The notes below the pieces were generated by a model. The model made no database searches. It saw only the letters and a program-made list of their open reading frames with translations, and was not told the origin of the DNA. The translations under genes were made by a program, and so were the position numbers. Below, one piece after another: positions 55,582 to 64,000 of a stretch of DNA of 64,000 bases (the first letter of the stretch is position 1; the number at the start of each line of letters is the position of its first letter). The stretch comes from Adenophora triphylla var. japonica (taxonomy: Eukaryota; Streptophyta; Magnoliopsida; Asterales; Campanulaceae). The DNA lies in contig JAFEMH010000522.1 in the NCBI GenBank assembly GCA_022495995.1, positions 321,001-385,000 of the forward strand, given 5' to 3'.

Positions 55582-58500
55582 TTAGGCGAAGTATCTGCGA
55601 AGTTTGCTTCCATTGACTGGATTCATGAAGGGATTGCCGTCTAGGTCTGTCAGCTTCATGGCACCTCCGGAGAAGATCTTTTGAACCACGAAAGGGCCGA
55701 TCCATGTTGGTTCCCATTTTCCCAGTGGGTTGGTTCGAGTGGGAGGCTTTTCCTTGAGTACCAGATCGCCTTCCCTGATGTCTCGAGACTTGACTTTCTT
55801 ATCGAAAGCTCTAGCCATCCTGCTTTGATAGGCTCGGACGTGTTCCATGGCCTTTAGTCGTTGCTCGTCTAGCAGAGCCAATTCGTCATGTCGGCTTCGG
55901 AGCCATTCGACTTCGTTGACGTCATTTTCCAGCAGCACTCGGAGTGAGGGAATTTCCAGTTCAATGGGATGGACTGCTTCCATACCGTATGTCAGGGAGA
56001 ATGGGGTTTCTCCCGTGGCTGTTCTGACTGATGTTCGGTAGCCCCAAAGTGCAAGGTGCAGCTTCTCGGGCCAATCTCGTCCTCGGGTGGTCATTTTTCG
56101 GATGATCCATTCGAGAGTCTTGTTTGCTGCTTCCACGGCGCCGTTTGTTTGTGGCCGGTAGGGAGAAGATTTGTGGCGTGTGATCTTGAATTCAGCCAGC
56201 AGTCTGTCGAATTCCCCCTCGAAGTGTGAACCATTGTCTGATATGACCTCATTTGGGATGCCGTATCGGCAGATGATGTTTTCCTTGAGGAAATGCGCGA
56301 CCTTCTTGGAGGTGAGTACCTTGTAGGACTTGGCTTCGACCCATTTGGTGAAGTAGTCGATGGCTACTAAGATGAACTCGTGACCGTTGCTGCCTGGCGG
56401 AGCGATTTTCCCGATGACGTCAATTCCCCAAGTGGCAAAAGGCCAGGGTGTAGTCATGCAGTAGAGATCGTGGGGAGGTAGATGATTGAGGTTGGAGAAC
56501 CGTTGACACTTGTCGCAGCTTCGGACAAAGTGGATGCAATCTGCCTCCATAGAGATCCAGTAGTAGCCCATCCTGAGAATGATTTGCATCAGGGCTCTGG
56601 CGTTCATGTGGGGACCGCAAGCCCCATTGTGGACTTCGTTCATGAGCTTGTTTGCCTCTTCCTGGTTGATGCAGCGTAGGAGTGGTCCATGGTAGCGTTT
56701 TTTGTATAGCATGTCCCCAAGGATGACGAAGTGAGAGGCAAGGCGTTTTAGGGCCATGATGCTCTTGGTTTTGACCCCTTCTGTGTGTTGGCCTTCCTTG
56801 TTCATGAAGGTGGTTTCCCCGTTCTTGAGGTATTGGAAGATCTGGTTATACCATGGCTCATTGATGGGCTTAGGTTCTGGTTCGATCTCACAACAGTAGG
56901 CAGGAATTTCCTTTCGTCCGACTTTGAAGGGTTTGATTGCTTTTCCTTCAGGGATTTCCACAAGTGAAGCCAAGGTGGCTAAGGCATCTGCAAACCTGTT
57001 TCGGTCTCTTGGCAAGTAGTGGAAGGTGACCTCTTCGAATTGTGTGATGAGGTCCTCCATGCAGGCATGGTATTTTTGCAAGCCTGGGTCTATGGTTTTC
57101 CACTTGTTGGAGACTTGGTTGATGATCAGGGCTGAGTCCCCATAAACTTCGAGTTTTCGGACATTCCTCTCGAGTGCGGCTTGTAGTCCGGCAGCACAGG
57201 CTTCATATTCGGCGGCATTGTTGGTTACCTCGAAATTGAGCTTTATGGCGATTGGGGTGTGCTCGTCCTTGGGATCGACCAAGAGCATACCGATGCCGTT
57301 TCCTTTTTTGTTGGCTGCTCCATCGAAGAACAGTTGCCATCGATTTTCGCCTTCGAGTGCAAAGATTCCCTCGTCTGGAAATTGTGGTTCAGGGCCTCGA
57401 GCCTCGTCGGTTGGGAAATCAGCCAGTTGTTCAGCCATTGCCCGTCCCTTGATTGACTTTTGGTTCACGTACTTGATGTCAAATTCCGCTAGGAAGAAAG
57501 ACCATTTGGCGAGCCTCATTGACAGAGATGGTTTATCGAAGAGGTATTTGACTGGGTCCATTTTGGACACCAAGTGTACCGTGTGCGACTGCATGTAGTG
57601 CCATAATTTTCTGACAACCCATACCAGAGCTGCGCAGGTTTTCTCGAGGGCTGAGTAGTTGAGTTCGCTGCCTTGAAACTTTCGACTGACGAAGTAGATG
57701 GCGTTCTCGACTCGTGACCCTTTCTTTTCTTGACAGAGCATGGCTCCAACTGCGGTGTCGGTCACAGTTAGGTATAGCAACAGTGGCTTCTCCTCGTGGG
57801 GAGGACAGAGAATCGGAGGACTCACAAGATATGCCTTTATTTCCTCAAAGGCATCTTGGCATTCTGAGTTCCATTCGATGTCGGTGTTCTTCTTCATCAG
57901 TTTGAAGATTGGCTCGCACATGGAGGTCAATTGGTTGTGAAGCGGGCGATATCTTTGCGGGCGGCCCATGAAGCTTTTCACCTCTGTCTGAGTTTGCGGT
58001 GGTCTCATTTCGATGATGTCCTTGATCTTTTGAGGATCAACCTCGATGCCTCTCTCGGTGACCATGTATCCCAAGACCTTGCCTCGACTAACCCCAAATG
58101 TGCATTTGGCAGGGTTTAGCCTCATTGAGTGTTTTCGGAGGCGATTGAAGAATTTTCTCAGGTCTGTGAGGTGTTGTCCATCTGATCCCTTTGAGTGGAT
58201 GATCATGTCATCGACGTACACTTCGATCTCTTTATGGATCATATCGTGGAAGAGGGCGGTTGCTGCCCGTTGGTAGGTAGCCCCAGCGTTCTTTAGTCCG
58301 AACGGCATTACTGTGTAGCAGTAGGTTCCCCAGGGGGTTGTGAAGGCTGTCTTTTCTTGATCTTGTTCGGCCATCTTGATTTGATTGTAGCCGGCAAATC
58401 CGTCCACGAAGGACTTGACTTCGAAATTGGCTGTAGTGTCTACCAACATGTCGATGTTGGGTAGTGGAAAATCATCCTTGGGACTTGCTTTGTTGAGATC

Positions 58501-58866
58501 TCGGAAGTCCACACAACAACGTACTTTTCCATTGGCCTTGGTGACCGTGACGATATTGGAGAGCCATGTGGGGTATTCGATCACCCTGATGAAGCCGACG
58601 CGGAGCATTTTTTCGATCTCTTCTTTGACTTGTAAAGACCATTCTGGCTTGATTCGGCGTAGCTTTTGCTTGATGGGCTTAGCCTCAGGATTCAAGGGAA
58701 TCCGGTGTTCTACAATGTTTGGATCTAATCCTGGCATGTCTTGGTAAGACCAAGCGAACACGTCCACGAATTCTTTGAGCAGTGCAGTCAATGCGTCTTG
58801 CTCTGTGCCAGACAAGAAACTTCCGATTTGCGTCTCTTTTGGCTCTTCAGCAGTTCCCAAATTCAC
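55582..58866 (-). CDS. E6 pol: RT, two RNase H domains, integrase (intact 1094-aa frame)
   Basis: Open from 58866 to 55582; the frame also extends upstream of this ATG toward 59200. RT: CCVDFRDLNKASPKDDFPLP (about 117-136), FVDGFAGYNQI (first Asp, about 154), MPFGLKNAGATYQ, YVDDMIIHSK (about 217). First RNase H: LLLYLTVTDTAVGAML. Second RNase H (Tat type): QLFFDGAANKKGNGIG, NNAAEYEACAAGL, VYGDSALIINQV, RFADALATLAS. Integrase: HNGACGPH...CDKCQRF zinc finger, WGIDVIGKI, ISDNGSHFEG, NGAVEAANKT (D, D, E all present), then a C-terminal domain ending KLRRYFA. All catalytic motifs are present, so this enzyme set could be functional. Confidence 0.95.
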   Translation of the reverse strand: MNLGTAEEPKETQIGSFLSGTEQDALTALLKEFVDVFAWSYQDMPGLDPNIVEHRIPLNPEAKPIKQKLRRIKPEWSLQVKEEIEKMLRVGFIRVIEYPTWLSNIVTVTKANGKVRCCVDFRDLNKASPKDDFPLPNIDMLVDTTANFEVKSFVDGFAGYNQIKMAEQDQEKTAFTTPWGTYCYTVMPFGLKNAGATYQRAATALFHDMIHKEIEVYVDDMIIHSKGSDGQHLTDLRKFFNRLRKHSMRLNPAKCTFGVSRGKVLGYMVTERGIEVDPQKIKDIIEMRPPQTQTEVKSFMGRPQRYRPLHNQLTSMCEPIFKLMKKNTDIEWNSECQDAFEEIKAYLVSPPILCPPHEEKPLLLYLTVTDTAVGAMLCQEKKGSRVENAIYFVSRKFQGSELNYSALEKTCAALVWVVRKLWHYMQSHTVHLVSKMDPVKYLFDKPSLSMRLAKWSFFLAEFDIKYVNQKSIKGRAMAEQLADFPTDEARGPEPQFPDEGIFALEGENRWQLFFDGAANKKGNGIGMLLVDPKDEHTPIAIKLNFEVTNNAAEYEACAAGLQAALERNVRKLEVYGDSALIINQVSNKWKTIDPGLQKYHACMEDLITQFEEVTFHYLPRDRNRFADALATLASLVEIPEGKAIKPFKVGRKEIPAYCCEIEPEPKPINEPWYNQIFQYLKNGETTFMNKEGQHTEGVKTKSIMALKRLASHFVILGDMLYKKRYHGPLLRCINQEEANKLMNEVHNGACGPHMNARALMQIILRMGYYWISMEADCIHFVRSCDKCQRFSNLNHLPPHDLYCMTTPWPFATWGIDVIGKIAPPGSNGHEFILVAIDYFTKWVEAKSYKVLTSKKVAHFLKENIICRYGIPNEVISDNGSHFEGEFDRLLAEFKITRHKSSPYRPQTNGAVEAANKTLEWIIRKMTTRGRDWPEKLHLALWGYRTSVRTATGETPFSLTYGMEAVHPIELEIPSLRVLLENDVNEVEWLRSRHDELALLDEQRLKAMEHVRAYQSRMARAFDKKVKSRDIREGDLVLKEKPPTRTNPLGKWEPTWIGPFVVQKIFSGGAMKLTDLDGNPFMNPVNGSKLRRYFA

Positions 58867-59021
58867 TTTGGTTAAAACCTCCTCGGCAGCTTGAGCCCGA
58901 TTTTTCTCTCGTTTGACAACATGCTTAAAGATGTGCTTAATGTATTTTTCATTTAATGTGTCTGCTTCTTTATCAAGTGAATCGTTATTAACTGCTTGTG
59001 TGTTAGTTAATTTATCAGTTG

Positions 59022-61313
59022 TTAAAGATGCAATGAGAGGATACTCGAAAAGATCGAAGCATTCATTAAGAGCATACGGGAATACATTATTGGCAATGAG
59101 TTCGTAATCTTCTGGCGTGAGGCCATCAGATGACTCGAGAGACTCATATTCAAAGATAATGGACTCAGGTGAGTTTTGACACTGGACTCTAGGACTCGAG
59201 AGGTCAGACCAAGTTGTTCGATCATGTCCTTTTTGCTGGCAGTGGGTCCGGAGAAGGTGGCCCAGTTATTGAGTGGCAATGAGCTTGATAGGAGGCAGGG
59301 TTTGAAAGGCTTTATGTCACCGTTCCCAATCATGGCTATCACAGAGTTATCAGAAACAAAATCGATTAGATCTGGCATCTCGATTTCTTCTTTGAAGAGC
59401 AGGTGGAGCAGTGGCTCGTTCCAAGCATCATCTGCGGAGTCTTTTGCTTTTGTCTTGGGCATTACTAGCTCGAATGCAGACTTGTCCCACTTGTTGAAGG
59501 CAGGAGTGTTGACAAAGAGTTTTTCGAGTTCTTCTGCCAAAGAGGGGGTTTTCCCGAACCAAAATTCATTGTGAATAGTGGTGGTCATGGATCCCGGTAG
59601 AGGCGGTGTGTCGAGAAATGCTCTTCGGACGGGATTTGGCTTGAGGCCTCTGAATCTTGCCAGGTTCCGCTGGAGCTTGTCCATGGTTGTCGGCCAGCTT
59701 TGTTTGGCGCTGATCAGCTCTGTTCCCTTTCCTGGATCTTCTTCCAAGTTGCCGGCCTTCTTTGTGAAGTACTTGGTCATGTCGAAGCTGTAAGGACGAA
59801 GATCGGAGATTGCGTGCAAGCCTCTTTTGCTATCTGCGGAGCATTTTCGTGCAGCTCGCTTGTCCTCCGCAATGTGTTCGGGAGTAGGAGAGTATCCCAA
59901 GCCATGGAGGGTATTTTGTTCTTTGATATGGATGATTTGTTGGGTACCCCGATGGCGTTTTCCCAAACCGAGCCCCGGGATGTAGTTCATGTGCTTCATC
60001 ATTTTCATCGGGGGAGGGATCTTGTCCCAAATCAAAGGCAGGTCTATGTGGCATACCTGGGCCTTTGGGCTTTCGATGGTGAACCCTGTTAGCATCATGC
60101 CATCATCGTCGTGCTTGATCTCAAAGACCGGGACGCCGTTTGTGTCGGTCCTTTCGGTGACTACGCTATCACCGTAGATGATGGTTAGATCTGTTCCTTG
60201 GACAAACTTTACACACTGATGGAGAGTGGATTCCACCCCATTGATCTGGTGTAGCCAAGGGCATCCCAAAATGGCAGTGAATGTGATCGGAATGTCGATG
60301 ACTTGGAAATAAGTCGGGACCATTTGTTTTCCGAACCACAGGTTCAAAGTGGCTATTCCCAAGACTGAGCGGGACATTGAGTCGTATGCCTTGATTGCCT
60401 GAGTTGAGGGATTTAGATCAGTAGCTTTGATCCCTAGCAGATCCATCATTTTGGATGGCAGGACATTCATGGATGATCCCCCATCTACCAAAACTCGAGG
60501 GAGACGGCGCTCGTCCAGTTGAACTGTTATGTAGAGAGGTTCATTGTGGTCAGCCCCAAATTTTGGAAGGTCGAGCTCTGTGAAAGTGATGATGTTGCTG
60601 TAATTAACGTTGCCAATCATCTGAACTGCTTCATCGGGTGTCACCGTGATGGGAACCATGGTCTGGGCCAGGCTTTCTTCCAACTTGAGCTTGTGCGGGT
60701 AAGATGAAGTGAGTAAGGACCAGAGCGAGATGTTAGCCTGAGTACGCTTGAGCTGAGTTAAGACAGGATCTTCAGCCTTTGGGTCCAAGGTTTCAACTTC
60801 TTTGGCGTAGGGCCCCTTTTCAGTTCGTGGCTCAGGTATGGCTGGCCTTTTGTCTGCCCGTGGAGGATTCACTGGGATTTGACCGGAACGTGTCAGAACG
60901 TTCACTTCTGGCCTTACTGTTTTGCTTGTCTCTCCCATTTCTGTAGTGGGAGGATCCTGATTGGCGTAGGGCCAGACTGCACATTTCAATTCGTTCACCG
61001 TCATAGCTTTTACTGAAACATCAATAGTGGCTTTGAGATCTTCCCAAGACAGGGGTTGGATTATCTGGACCTTCGGGCCTTCAGCGGCGGTGCGGAGCTC
61101 GTCCCAGCTGATCATGGAGCAGACGTTGCCATGGCCTTGTGCAGAGCTAGGCTTGCTGGAGTAGATGACATAGTAGTCAAACTTTCCTGAGGGTTCTCCA
61201 AGGGTTCCGACTGTGGGATCACCAGATTCATACCTCTTCTTCAGTTTTTGTTGAGAAGATGGCTTCTTCTTTCTTCGAGGACGGCCCTCGTTCATTTCAT
61301 CCTGGAATTCCAT
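59022..61313 (-). CDS. E6 gag-pro-like ORF with retropepsin and G-patch
   Basis: 763 codons. The N-terminus is basic (RPRRKKKPSSQQKLKKRY). Middle: LKRTQANISLWSLLTSS, typical for the segment before the protease in this group. Retropepsin VLVDGGSSMNVLP at about 275, with AILGCPWLHQ further on (Gly-Arg of the usual LGRPW is Gly-Cys). G-patch-like MNYIPGLGLGKR at about 443-455. No canonical gag core or zinc knuckle is visible. The last 50 or so codons are out of frame: the text that leads into pol (FEYESLESSDGLTPEDYEL) is in another frame from about 59200, so there is a frame change between gag-pro and pol. Confidence 0.85.
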   Translation of the reverse strand: MEFQDEMNEGRPRRKKKPSSQQKLKKRYESGDPTVGTLGEPSGKFDYYVIYSSKPSSAQGHGNVCSMISWDELRTAAEGPKVQIIQPLSWEDLKATIDVSVKAMTVNELKCAVWPYANQDPPTTEMGETSKTVRPEVNVLTRSGQIPVNPPRADKRPAIPEPRTEKGPYAKEVETLDPKAEDPVLTQLKRTQANISLWSLLTSSYPHKLKLEESLAQTMVPITVTPDEAVQMIGNVNYSNIITFTELDLPKFGADHNEPLYITVQLDERRLPRVLVDGGSSMNVLPSKMMDLLGIKATDLNPSTQAIKAYDSMSRSVLGIATLNLWFGKQMVPTYFQVIDIPITFTAILGCPWLHQINGVESTLHQCVKFVQGTDLTIIYGDSVVTERTDTNGVPVFEIKHDDDGMMLTGFTIESPKAQVCHIDLPLIWDKIPPPMKMMKHMNYIPGLGLGKRHRGTQQIIHIKEQNTLHGLGYSPTPEHIAEDKRAARKCSADSKRGLHAISDLRPYSFDMTKYFTKKAGNLEEDPGKGTELISAKQSWPTTMDKLQRNLARFRGLKPNPVRRAFLDTPPLPGSMTTTIHNEFWFGKTPSLAEELEKLFVNTPAFNKWDKSAFELVMPKTKAKDSADDAWNEPLLHLLFKEEIEMPDLIDFVSDNSVIAMIGNGDIKPFKPCLLSSSLPLNNWATFSGPTASKKDMIEQLGLTSRVLESSVKTHLSPLSLNMSLSSHLMASRQKITNSLPIMYSRMLLMNASIFSSILSLHL

Positions 61314-61840
61314 TTCCAGACAAGCACTGCAATCGCAGACGTCCCACCAGATGTGTCCGTTGTTCGGCGGTGGTACCGGGACCTCGGGGAGGCCGAATGG
61401 GCGGAGCCTTCCCAGGAGGGTCCCGTGGCCTTATGTCATAACCGCATGGTTCGTACGATGGTAACAGTTGACTTCGGGAGACAATGAGAGGCGTTAGAAG
61501 CTGCAGGAGCAGCCATGACTTTGGAAGCCCTGTAGTTGGGTGGCTAATGTCCCGAAGTGGTGCATAGCGCCTTCGATCCAGGCTTGTTGTTCACCTTGGC
61601 GTTTCTCAATAGCCGTGAGGACCTGCCAAACTTCTTCCAATGTTGGGAAATTTCTTGGGGGTAAGGTCCCATTCTCATCGTTGTTATCCACTGACTTGGC
61701 CATGGGGAAATGACGGACTGTCCTGGTGACAGAGCTGGGAAGAAAGTTGGACCTTGCGGCTTTGACACGGGGAGACGGGTTCCTGGGTACTCTCGATCAC
61801 TCTCTGTTAGCTGGAGGGGTGACGGGCAAGGTTTAGACAT
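61314..61840 (-). pseudogene. E6 gag-like N-terminal region
   Basis: ATG at 61840 (SKPCPSPLQLTESDREYPG) and, in another frame, ATG at 61703 (MAKSVDNNDENGTLPPRNF) with helix EEVWQVLTAIEKRQGEQQ. Then NNGHIWWDVCDCSACLEME leads into the ORF at 61313. At least two frame changes are needed to join them. The same text is in E4, so this is the family's own short gag-like head, not a random insert. The true start is unclear. Confidence 0.6.
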
Positions 61841-62964
61841 GGGAATGGCCTCACGGGATAAAAGGGGGAAAGCTCACATGGCATGCGGTTTCCGCTTCTT
61901 TTATATTTTTTAATTTTTTTTTTGTTGTTTTAATTTACTTAAAACATGTTTTCTCAGAGTCCTAGGTAGGTTGGAAAAGATTGCTCTTCTTTTTCGCAAC
62001 TATGCTAGATCCTGGGTCAGTGGAGACCATCTGTGCGGCTATAAGCCCCTCGTTTTGCACCTGTATTTCGAACCTAACGACCGAGCCTGTCATGTTCATT
62101 TTTTGATGCGTTAGCCATGTGAATAGTAAACCGAGCCGGCCATTGAGTCAAGATCAGGTCAAAAGTTCGGCATGACCTCCCTTTACCTTGCTTGCGCAAG
62201 GGATCTGCGGCGTTAGGCGTTGGCTGGGTCATATTGTCATGGCTGACGTATCAAAGGCGTGATGACATGGTGTCATGTGAGCATGGATGTATATCCGGGA
62301 CGGAACATCGTCTGGGTGTAGCTTCGGAAATCAAGATCAGGTCGAGATTTTAGCATGACCTTTCATCGCTTTGCTTGCGCAAGGGATCTTGAGTTCCGAG
62401 CCTTGACTCAGAAAAATGGCCGGCATGGTATATGTATCCAGCCGTATGACACTGACCGGGTAAAACCAACCGAGTCTGGACAGAGTGTGACTCAAGACTC
62501 AAACGTGCAGGGTTGACGCTTGGCTAGGATGGGATGTTTGGAATGATCCCGTGCGCATCCGAGAGGCCTAGGAAGACCAAATGGACTGCAACTGAGACCA
62601 CTCCGGGTTAAGGGTTGTAGTGTGCAGTGTATCCGAGACAGCAGTGCGCGTAGCATGCGGTGTAACCGAGGCAGCAGTGTGCGTAGTGTGCGGTGTAACC
62701 GAGGCAGCAGTGCGAGTAGTGTGCGGTCTCTAAAATTCTTTTTCTGAGTAAAACATAAGTTTTTTTTTTCGAAGAATTTTAAATGTATGCACAGATGTAT
62801 ATTGATGCATTTTTTTTTTGTATTTTTATTTTTTTTTTGTAAAATAAAAATGAAGCACGTGCACACACACACAACAGTTAAAGAAAGGGGTAAAATGAAA
62901 GTTTGACCCTCATCATCGTTTTAAAAATCTTTTGTTTAGTTTAAAAAGATTTTAAAACAAAAAG
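61841..62964 (-). other. E6 leader between PBS and gag
   Basis: No gene. It contains a 33-bp tandem repeat (gtgcggtgtaaccgaggcagcagtg.gcgta) about three times at 62618-62730, a degenerate duplication (gcttgcgcaagggatct.., near 62185 and 62370) and T/A tracts near 62760-62850. Equivalent to 12515-13670 in E4. Confidence 0.6.
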
Positions 62965-62982
62965 TCCCCAGCAGAGTCGCCA
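62965..62982 (-). promoter_or_regulatory. E6 primer binding site, tRNA-Arg
   Basis: Minus strand TGGCGACTCTGCTGGGGA, next to the LTR end. It matches the complement of tRNA-Arg(ACG) at 16 of the first 17 bases (from the known 3' end CCCCAGCGGAGTCGCCA). Confidence 0.8.
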
Positions 62983-62984
62983 AC

Positions 62985-63366
62985 TGAAATTACCCGGATC
63001 CGAGAGGCAGCGCAATCGCGCCCCGGCATCTGGCATTTTCCCGCTTTGCAGCGTTTTCGTTGGTGGAGGTGTCTCGCTGTGTTTTGCTTTGTAGAGTCGC
63101 CACGCCGTTTTTATTATTAAGCCCAAAACATTGAAAAAGGGGCATCAGTTTAAAAATAATAATAAACTGTTTTTGTGTGATGAGATTTTGAGTTCGGAGG
63201 TCAGATGACTCCTCGGGAAGAGAATATTAGAATCTTAGAGCTCACCCGAGTCGCCTCGTAAAAACGAGTCTTTCGGATACCCCTAATATTCTTTAAATGT
63301 TGTGTGTGTGTGTGTGCGCTTTTTTAAAAATGCATGTTGTGTCGGATGTCTACATTTGTACACTGC
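62985..63366 (-). repeat. E6 5' LTR, truncated
   Basis: Only the last 382 bp of the LTR (element sense), colinear with 45408-45788. The homology stops at 'tgtacactgc' (63366). The promoter part with the palindromes and TATA box is missing in the window. Confidence 0.9.
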
Positions 63367-64000
63367 TATGAATGTGTGCCCAAATTGTGTGTTGGATTCA
63401 AGCGAGTTTGAAAACATCTGGTTTAATTTGAAAAACGGAGTCGCCACGCCATTTTGATTTCCTCAAAACTTTGAAAAAAAGGTTTTTATGGGTTCGGAGG
63501 TTAAGTTACCCCTTGGGAAGAACGGATCGTCGTTCACCCAAGGTGCCTTGCCGTAGCAAGTCTCCCTAGATTCCGTTTATTTTGCTTGCTTGCATGCTTT
63601 CTTGTGTGCATGTGTTTGAAAATAAGGGGGGGGGGAATGTCCCAAGTTGTCTTCCGGACGTACAAACCATTTATTGGTTGTCGCTCGGGATTTCTTGGAT
63701 TTTATGTATTCGGGATTTTGATCCCGTCCTCATCTTGGACTTGTGATCATCGCATTTTTAACCTCGGGACTTGCGTGATCGAGAGAATGACTCCCTTTAT
63801 AGTCAAAGATGAGGTTCTTTAGAAAAGGAGGGTCCTTAGCCCATCAATCCTACGCTTTAAGATGGTCGAGCTCATATAGATGCTTCATACTCGTCTTAAG
63901 CTATAATTGGAGATATAGGGTTTAAGGTTGTCCCTTTCTAAAGAGATCATAAAACCTTTATGGAAGAAACGATGTAAAGATAGGATCTTTACACCGGTCC
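63367..64000 (-). repeat. E7: part of a related LTR next to the broken E6 LTR
   Basis: Not the E6 LTR, but with the same landmarks in the same order and direction: ggagtcgccacgccattttgattt, aaactttgaaaaaaaggttttt, gggttcggaggttaagttaccccttgggaag, tcacccaaggtgcc. It therefore appears to be an LTR (3' half) of a related Tat family on the minus strand. The ORF of 78 codons inside is not supported. Whether E7 inserted into the E6 LTR or was joined by recombination cannot be decided, because the window ends. Confidence 0.6.

Larger units (their letters stand above)
45408..63366 (-). mobile_element. E6: large Ty3/gypsy (Tat-like) element, sister of E4
   Basis: About 18 kb on the minus strand. The 3' LTR is complete (45408-46838). 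The 5' LTR keeps only its last 382 bp (62985-63366). Order on the element strand: LTR, tRNA-Arg PBS, leader, gag-pro-like region with G-patch, 1094-aa pol, and in the opposite direction a DUF7745-like gene and a plant-mobile-domain gene, then repeat arrays, PPT, LTR. The LTR overlap differs by about four substitutions plus a GT-repeat length change. Same family as E4. Confidence 0.95.

Noticed and set aside
57218..58747. Several plus-strand ORFs opposite E6 pol
   Set aside because: Mirror frames of a strongly coding sequence; no domain recognised and not matched in E3 or E5.
62965..62982. Possible tRNA gene fragment at the primer sites
   Set aside because: Only the 18-bp primer complement is present; no cloverleaf around it.
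1..64000. Host protein-coding gene
   Set aside because: All coding text could be assigned to LTR retrotransposons or their passenger genes. The plant-mobile-domain genes sit at the same place in two element copies, so they belong to the element.

Overview
This is a plant nuclear repeat region: nested LTR retrotransposons from end to end, with no recognisable host gene, tRNA, rRNA or CRISPR. GT-AG introns, TATA boxes, tRNA-primed LTR elements with dual RNase H domains, and 'plant mobile domain' passenger genes point to an angiosperm. The species cannot be told.

Layout. (1) 1-2797: 3' part of an old Ty3/gypsy element E1 (+). (2) A Ty1/copia element E2 (-) inserted in E1; it survives in three pieces (2798-4662, 32937-35536, 45246-45407) because later elements landed in it, and its 5' end lies beyond the window. 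(3) E3, 4663-32936 (+), Ty3/gypsy in the copia RT/RNase H region, 603-bp LTRs, target duplication GCATA. (4) E4, 11016-29478 (+), a large Ty3/gypsy element inside E3, target duplication CCTAT. (5) E5, about 35537-45245 (+), Ty3/gypsy in the copia gag. (6) E6, 45408 to about 63366 (-), same family as E4, with its 5' LTR cut at 63366. (7) 63367-64000: part of a related LTR (E7).

All the gypsy elements look Tat-like: sense gag-pro-pol with a second RNase H domain where that part is present, a repeat-rich 3' region, and extra genes on the opposite strand between pol and the 3' LTR. E3 and E5 carry one antisense gene with a PF04195-like domain and a coiled coil. In E5 it is a fully open four-exon gene. 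E4 and E6 carry two antisense genes: one resembling DUF7745 and one four-exon gene with a plant mobile domain.

The two signals I rate highest are these. First, a 14-bp palindrome, GGTCCGTACGGACC, recurs four times upstream of the TATA box in each complete E4/E6 LTR and twice just upstream of each of the four antisense genes. This suggests one cis-element shared by the LTR promoter and the antisense promoters. Second, from about 6.0 to 28.1 kb, CAG and CTG triplets present in sister copies are almost all altered to CGG, CCG or CG-like strings, across an element boundary. This looks like a locally miscalled assembly patch rather than evolution, so the many frameshifts in E3 and E4 should not be taken at face value. 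A UAG-CAA-UUA leaky-stop context is also conserved at the gag-pro/pol junction of both E3 and E5.
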